From DASYUM01 sp036001225 (lineage in GTDB: Bacteria; Methylomirabilota; Methylomirabilia; Rokubacteriales; DASRDR01): 37,024 nucleotides of DNA. Position 1 is the first letter of the stretch. Every line of letters starts with the position of its first letter. The translations under genes and the position numbers were made by a program. This document shows positions 33,551 to 37,024 of this stretch, piece by piece. The DNA is taken from positions 1 through 37,024 of the forward strand of contig DASYUM010000083.1 in assembly GCA_036001225.1 (NCBI GenBank). Direction: 5' to 3'. Below the pieces are notes generated by a model. The model did no database searches. It was given only the letters and a program-made list of their open reading frames with translations, and had not been told where the DNA came from.

Positions 33551-34843
33551 TCAACGACTCACGGTCACCGGCCGGACGCTCGAGGCCAGCTCGGGATGCG
33601 CCTTGCACCAGGCCTGCAGGCGAGCCGTCACGCCCGCCGGCAGCTCGCCGGTCGAGCCAGCCCAGTCCGCGGCGTGACGGTCCACTTCTTGCCCGATCGC
33701 CTCGATGATGGTGCGACCGGGAGGCGCCAGACGGTTGCCGGGAACCTGGGCCAGGCCGAGTCGCAGCTGGTGGCATATCTCCTGGCGCCGGCGACGGCAC
33801 TGGTCGCCCAGCGGCTCGGACATCGACCAGCGCGCGGCCCGGGCATAGAAGTCGGCAACCCGCGCGAAGACGTAGAGCGCGTGAAAGAGACCGCGCAGAG
33901 GCCGCGGGTCGTCGCGCCAGGGTGAATAGAAGAGCTCCCCCGGCACCTCTCGCAGCAGGTCCACCGTCTCCATGACCATGTTCAGCTCGAAGTGACCGAA
34001 CTCGTGAACGATCGCTTCGGCCAGGCGCAGGTCGTTGTACGCCTCGGAGAGGAACATGACCCCCGGTAAGTTCGGCGCAGTGAAGGAGTTGTGGGTCATC
34101 CGGACGTCGGGAGTGCTGATCGGCACGTACCAGGTCACGGACTCGGCAATGCGGGAGCCCAGGGGGCCATCCAGTCGGCCGATGAGGTCGAGAGACCTTC
34201 CGATCATGGCCGCCAGAGCCGGCCCGGCCGGCGAGTGGGCGGCGACCTTGTCGAGATACTGGTCCTCGAACAACGCAGGATCCCGAGCCAGGAGGAGCCG
34301 CGGCGTCCCGCGGCCGGCGATGGGAAGGCGGGGCACACGCAGTGCCGGGTCCACCGCTCCGAGGTCGATCACCACCGGCCGGCCGGGCCCCTGCACGGCG
34401 AGAGCGGCCGGCGCCAGCCGGGTCAGCTCGATCGGCCACGCTGGCGCAGGCAGGCGAACTCCCAGGCGAGGCAGCAGCAGCTCCGCCTCCTCGACGGCGG
34501 GGAGCGTGAAGCGAGTGCCGTCGGGCAGCTTGTCGAAGTACGCGTCGAAGGCGGTGGTGAGCAGGTGCCGACAGGTCCGGTCGAGGTACTGGCCCTCGTC
34601 GGCGACAATGGCGTGACAGCGATGCACGTTCAACCAGAAAAACGGCGTGCCCAGCTCCACCAGCTCTTGGGCGATGAGGGTGTCGAGCGGGGCCAGCTGC
34701 TCTCGTATCCGGTGCGCCGCCGCCCGGCCCGGCGCCCCGACCGTCGCCAGGCAGTCTTCGAGCAGCGCGAACTTAACGGCCAGGCTGCGCTGGTAGGCCG
34801 TCCGCGTCCCCGCAGGCGGCGTCAGCACCGCGCCTTCCGTCAT
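33551..34843 (-). CDS. HExxH-motif RiPP-modifying protein (putative 2-oxoglutarate-dependent peptide beta-hydroxylase type)
   Basis: A 430-residue protein whose HExxH motif lies in EAIVHEFGHFELNMVMETVD (His280, Glu281, His284). The surrounding layout (FFWLNVHRCHAI near residue 70, SFTAPNLPGVMFLSEAYNDLRLAEAIVHEFGH, then a helical C-terminal half with RVADFYARAARW) is that of the HEXXH-domain proteins found fused or next to FxsB-type radical SAM maturases. Members were long thought peptidase-like; recent naming treats them as iron/2-oxoglutarate peptide beta-hydroxylases. The ATG at 34843 overlaps the stop of the radical SAM gene as ATGA, a strong sign of coupled translation. It probably acts in the cytoplasm on the precursor encoded at 36109..36333. 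A zinc protease that trims the leader is the alternative. Confidence 0.8.
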   Translation of the reverse strand: MTEGAVLTPPAGTRTAYQRSLAVKFALLEDCLATVGAPGRAAAHRIREQLAPLDTLIAQELVELGTPFFWLNVHRCHAIVADEGQYLDRTCRHLLTTAFDAYFDKLPDGTRFTLPAVEEAELLLPRLGVRLPAPAWPIELTRLAPAALAVQGPGRPVVIDLGAVDPALRVPRLPIAGRGTPRLLLARDPALFEDQYLDKVAAHSPAGPALAAMIGRSLDLIGRLDGPLGSRIAESVTWYVPISTPDVRMTHNSFTAPNLPGVMFLSEAYNDLRLAEAIVHEFGHFELNMVMETVDLLREVPGELFYSPWRDDPRPLRGLFHALYVFARVADFYARAARWSMSEPLGDQCRRRRQEICHQLRLGLAQVPGNRLAPPGRTIIEAIGQEVDRHAADWAGSTGELPAGVTARLQAWCKAHPELASSVRPVTVSR

Positions 34844-36030
34844 GCCGTCATGCCGAGCTGCGGCGCCAGCTCCCGTGACAGGGTGGCGTGGATGTGGCGA
34901 ATGACCTTCTCGAGATCCGAGGAATATACGCTGGGATTGTCGAATCCCCGCCGAGCCGAATACCGGTGGGGGAGGTAGCCGCCGCCGCAAACCCGTACCA
35001 CCGGACAGACGCGGCATTCCTCGCACAGCGCCTCGGTCCCCAGCTGCCGGCTGCGAACCGCCATATCGGCGGCGACGGTATCGAAATCGTGATGGAAGAC
35101 GTCGTATCCCAGGCGGGTCGCCCCCTGGAAGGCCGACTTCAGTGAGTCCACGGCCTCGATGTCGCCATTGGTCTCCACGACGATCAGCGTGACCGGGTCG
35201 AGTCCGAGCGCCTCGACCCCCGAAGGCGCGCCGAAGATCAACCCGATCAGGGAGTTGAAAAAGCGGATGCGCGTGGTGGTGGGCTGCCGTAGCCAGTGGT
35301 CGAAGCTGGCGATCAGCCAGTCTCCGTAGGGCGTGGCCCGAAGGTCGGCCTCTTTCCCCGGCGGGCGGCGGTCGTGGTTGTCCAGGGGCAGGAGGAAATC
35401 GATGCCGGGAGGGTCGTAGGAGAGCAGGTACCGGGTCAGGGCCACCGGATCGGTATCGGGGTTGATGACGCACAGGAACCCGCTGAAGATCGGCCGATAG
35501 CGAGGCGATGTCAGGAGCGCCAGGCACTCCTCGAGGCGCGCGCCGGTGGGCCGCCCGCGATGGTCGATCCGATGGAGGTCATTGATGGCCGGCGGGCCGT
35601 CGAGGCTGACGCCAATCGACATGCCCCGGGCCAGCATGAGGTCGCCGATCTCCCGATCGAAGAGCAGACCGTTGGACTGAATGCCCACCGAGAGCTTGAG
35701 GCCGGTGCCGCCGAGCGTGTCCGCGATGACCGTGGTCAGCATCTCGAGATGCGCGAGGCCGCCCAGCAACGGCTCGCCTCCGTGGAAGACGATGCTGGCG
35801 CTGCGCTTGCCGTGCGCTTCGCAGTGCTCTCGGATCCGCGCCGCCGTCTGCCGCGCGGCCCTTTCCGACATGAGCGAGGGCTGGTCGCGCCAGCGGGAGT
35901 CGGCCGAATTGTACACGTAACAGTAAGTGCAGTTCAGGTTGCATCGACTGGCGATCTTCCACAGGAACGTGTGGAAGGGGAGAATGGTGCGCCGGGCGAG
36001 TTCAGAGTTCACGCCCCGCTGAACCTCCAC
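34840..36030 (-). CDS. FxsB-like radical SAM/SPASM peptide maturase
   Basis: A 396-residue radical SAM enzyme. The 4Fe-4S/SAM motif is RCNLNCTYC (Cys30, Cys34, Cys37), followed by VFHGGEPLLGG (the GGEP SAM contact) and SVGIQSNGLLFD. The C-terminal SPASM-like cysteines are in LCEECRVCPVVRVCGGG (about 333-347), followed by PHRYSARRGFDNPSVYSSDL, a tail typical of FxsB-type, cyclophane-forming maturases, which join an aromatic ring to the side chain two residues further on. The start is either GTG at 36030 or GTG at 36012, the latter with GGAGG eleven bases upstream. It is 78 bases after the precursor-like gene and overlaps the HExxH gene by four bases. It uses SAM and a reductant in the cytoplasm. 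Confidence 0.88.
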   Translation of the reverse strand: MEVQRGVNSELARRTILPFHTFLWKIASRCNLNCTYCYVYNSADSRWRDQPSLMSERAARQTAARIREHCEAHGKRSASIVFHGGEPLLGGLAHLEMLTTVIADTLGGTGLKLSVGIQSNGLLFDREIGDLMLARGMSIGVSLDGPPAINDLHRIDHRGRPTGARLEECLALLTSPRYRPIFSGFLCVINPDTDPVALTRYLLSYDPPGIDFLLPLDNHDRRPPGKEADLRATPYGDWLIASFDHWLRQPTTTRIRFFNSLIGLIFGAPSGVEALGLDPVTLIVVETNGDIEAVDSLKSAFQGATRLGYDVFHHDFDTVAADMAVRSRQLGTEALCEECRVCPVVRVCGGGYLPHRYSARRGFDNPSVYSSDLEKVIRHIHATLSRELAPQLGMTA

Positions 36031-36108
36031 TCGACGCGGGGTGGCGTCCTGCCGGGACGGGCCGGGCTACCGCGTGGCCAGAAGCGGTTGGCTGCCCTGG
36101 GGAGCGCG

Positions 36109-36333
36109 CTACGGGTTGCGACGCGCTTCGAACGTCGGGCGCATCACTTCGGGCGACGTGTAGTGTTCTTCGTGGGAGATGTGCTGTTGAAAGGAGGCCA
36201 GCGGGTCACGTTTGCGGCGCAGGACCTCCAGCAGGGCCTCGCGCAGGACGGTATTCTTCAGGTTGCGAATGTCGTCGACGGTCAATCGGCTGAGGTCCAG
36301 TTGGTCGAGCTTGCTGATCTCTTCCGACGCCAT
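36109..36333 (-). CDS. Putative RiPP precursor peptide, 74 residues
   Basis: A small protein with no recognised domain, placed first in the operon as precursors usually are. Residues 1-45 form a charged, helix-prone leader (LDLSRLTVDDIRNLKNTVL, then REALLEVLRRKRDP). Residues 46-60 read ASFQQHISHEEHYTS: F48, H51, H54 and H57 recur every third residue, each opening a triad (FQQ, HIS, HEE, HYT), the register of three-residue cyclophane motifs. The tail PEVMRPTFEARRNP contains another aromatic, F68. There is no cysteine. The ATG at 36333 is chosen because AAGGA lies eight bases before it; the in-frame upstream extension (MLFWARSGL) runs through the promoter. It does not end in the FxSxx pattern of classical FxsA. 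An alternative is a chaperone-like leader-binding protein, but size and order favour precursor. Confidence 0.72.
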   Translation of the reverse strand: MASEEISKLDQLDLSRLTVDDIRNLKNTVLREALLEVLRRKRDPLASFQQHISHEEHYTSPEVMRPTFEARRNP

Positions 36334-36395
36334 GGATGCCGTCCTTCTGTTGGGGGGATGAGCTCCACGAAGGCCGACGAGTCCGCTCCTCGCCC

Positions 36396-36425
36396 AGAAC
36401 AACACGCGCCCGTCTCGACTGTCAA
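36396..36425 (-). promoter_or_regulatory. Putative sigma70 promoter of the RiPP operon
   Basis: On the minus strand a perfect TTGACA (36420-36425) is followed after 18 bases by TGTTCT (36396-36401), three of six to the -10 consensus. Transcription would begin near 36389, 56 bases upstream of the precursor start at 36333, with the AAGGA Shine-Dalgarno inside the leader. Confidence 0.55.
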
Positions 36426-36473
36426 GGGGATAACTTCAGAACGGTGGTGATCGGGGGCACGAACCGCCCAGAC

Positions 36474-36491
36474 TGTATCCGGTGAGATACA
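36474..36491. promoter_or_regulatory. TGTATC-N6-GATACA inverted repeat, possible operator
   Basis: TGTATC (36474-36479) and GATACA (36486-36491) are exact reverse complements separated by six bases, a spacing typical of dimeric regulators. The site is about 50 bases upstream of the RiPP promoter and 117 bases before the divergent SDR start, so it could serve either. No regulator gene is visible in the window. Confidence 0.4.
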
Positions 36492-36607
36492 CCGTGCTCC
36501 GCGATGCCCGCACGATGAGCACGAAGCCGGCTCATGGGCGCGCCCTTGGCGGCGTGACGGCTTCGGGCTACCGTAGGCCACCAGGAGCAGGAAGCCGGGA
36601 CGGGAGA

Positions 36608-36862
36608 ATGGAGGTCGCGCGGTTGAGGGACTCGGCCCGGACGGGCGGGGCGCGCGGGCGGCTGGCCGGGAAGGTGGCCATCGTGACCGGGGCCGGCTCG
36701 CGGGGGCCCGGGCTGGGCAACGGCAAGGCCACCGCCATCCTCTTCGCCCGCGAGGGGGCCCGCGTGCTGTGCGTGGACCGCGAGCCCGCCCACGCCGGGG
36801 AAACCGTCGGCCTGATCCGGACCGAGGGCGGCCAGGCGGAGCCTTACGCCGCCGGAACGTAG
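36608..36862 (+). pseudogene. Short-chain dehydrogenase, N-terminal part, truncated by a repeat
   Basis: The frame from the ATG at 36608 reads RLAGKVAIVTGAGSRGPGLGNGKATAILFAREG (NAD-binding TGAGSRGPGLGNG glycine motif) and CVDRE (cofactor aspartate), then GGQAEPYAAGT and a stop at 36862. A normal SDR of this kind has about 250-300 residues; here only 84 remain and the active-site Ser-Tyr-Lys is missing. The break coincides with the first bases of the 171-base repeat (36854), so the gene was interrupted there or the contig was joined there. A TTG about five codons downstream of the ATG, with GGAGG upstream, is an alternative start. Confidence 0.75.
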
Positions 36863-37024
36863 GCCATCCAAAGCACCTTTCTGCTCGGGTGACCGAGCCG
36901 GCGGCCGTGCGGCGCCTGTTGGCCGCCCTCGGGCTCGCCGCGGAACCGCCGCCGGCCCGCCCCGTCACGGCCTCCTGACCCGCCGCCGATTCCGGCGTCC
37001 GTCAGCCGCCGCTTCCCTCCCCGT
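36854..37024 (+). repeat. 171-base repeat, copy 2, running to the window end
   Basis: Same sequence as 28406..28576 apart from one base. It begins exactly where the SDR reading frame stops making sense and continues to the last base of the window. It again encodes the EPAAVRRLLAALGLAAEPP tail in an open frame. Because the copy reaches the edge, its right boundary is unknown. Confidence 0.75.

Noticed and set aside
33551..34843. Plain zinc metallopeptidase call from the HEFGH motif
   Set aside because: The neighbouring FxsB-like maturase, ATGA overlap and whole-protein layout fit RiPP HExxH proteins better; kept only as alternative.

Overview
The window is GC-rich throughout (by eye near 70%) and densely coded, and it looks like a chromosomal piece from an environmental bacterium. 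It has a large NAD-glutamate dehydrogenase, polar and branched-chain amino-acid ABC importers, a class III-type PHA synthase and an HpnA-type (hopanoid-associated) epimerase. This mix fits soil lineages such as Rokubacteria/Methylomirabilota or a proteobacterium. That placement is inference, because there is no rRNA or other marker gene. No tRNA, rRNA, CRISPR array or phage gene was recognised.

Region 1 (1-14500, all leftward): a catabolic block. A putative sigma70 promoter at 14391-14419, with five short direct repeats just upstream, precedes an acetolactate-synthase-like gene. NAD-glutamate dehydrogenase and a four-gene glutamate/aspartate-type importer (ATPase, binding protein, two permeases) follow, so uptake and oxidative deamination of glutamate are linked. 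Next come an alcohol dehydrogenase, an acyl-CoA ligase, PHA synthase and an isocitrate/isopropylmalate-type dehydrogenase. The left edge holds three tandem REP-like hairpins and a second copy of the start of that dehydrogenase gene.

Region 2 (14500-19350): a worn region. It has a multiply frameshifted intradiol dioxygenase relic, an exported protein of unknown function with a strong promoter, an AstE/AspA-type deacylase, and an Opp/Dpp importer operon in which oppB is cut to its C-terminus and oppD and oppF are fused by an internal deletion.

Region 3 (19351-26966, leftward): a membrane-lipid-like set made of an MFS + acyltransferase + acyl-activating triple fusion, an FAD-linked oxidase, a PAP2/sphingomyelin-synthase-like membrane enzyme, HpnA and a multi-pass membrane protein.

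Region 4 (27061-32512, rightward): an amidohydrolase relic, a TauD-family oxygenase, and livH, a livM-livG fusion and a frameshifted livF. No substrate-binding protein gene is present.

Region 5 (32537-36500, leftward): the most interesting part, a compact RiPP (modified peptide) operon. A 74-residue precursor-like peptide with a good promoter and Shine-Dalgarno is followed by an FxsB-like radical SAM/SPASM maturase, an HExxH protein of the type now associated with peptide beta-hydroxylation (ATGA overlap), and a GT9-like glycosyltransferase starting at the preceding stop codon. The presumed core of the peptide has an aromatic or His residue every third position (F48, H51, H54, H57), the register expected for three-residue cyclophanes. 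The gene set suggests a cyclised, hydroxylated and possibly glycosylated peptide.

Both ends of the window repeat internal sequence (1-36 = 1348-1383; 36854-37024 = 28406-28576 with one mismatch). Several genes are cut at sharp junctions, so genome rearrangement or assembly seams should be kept in mind.
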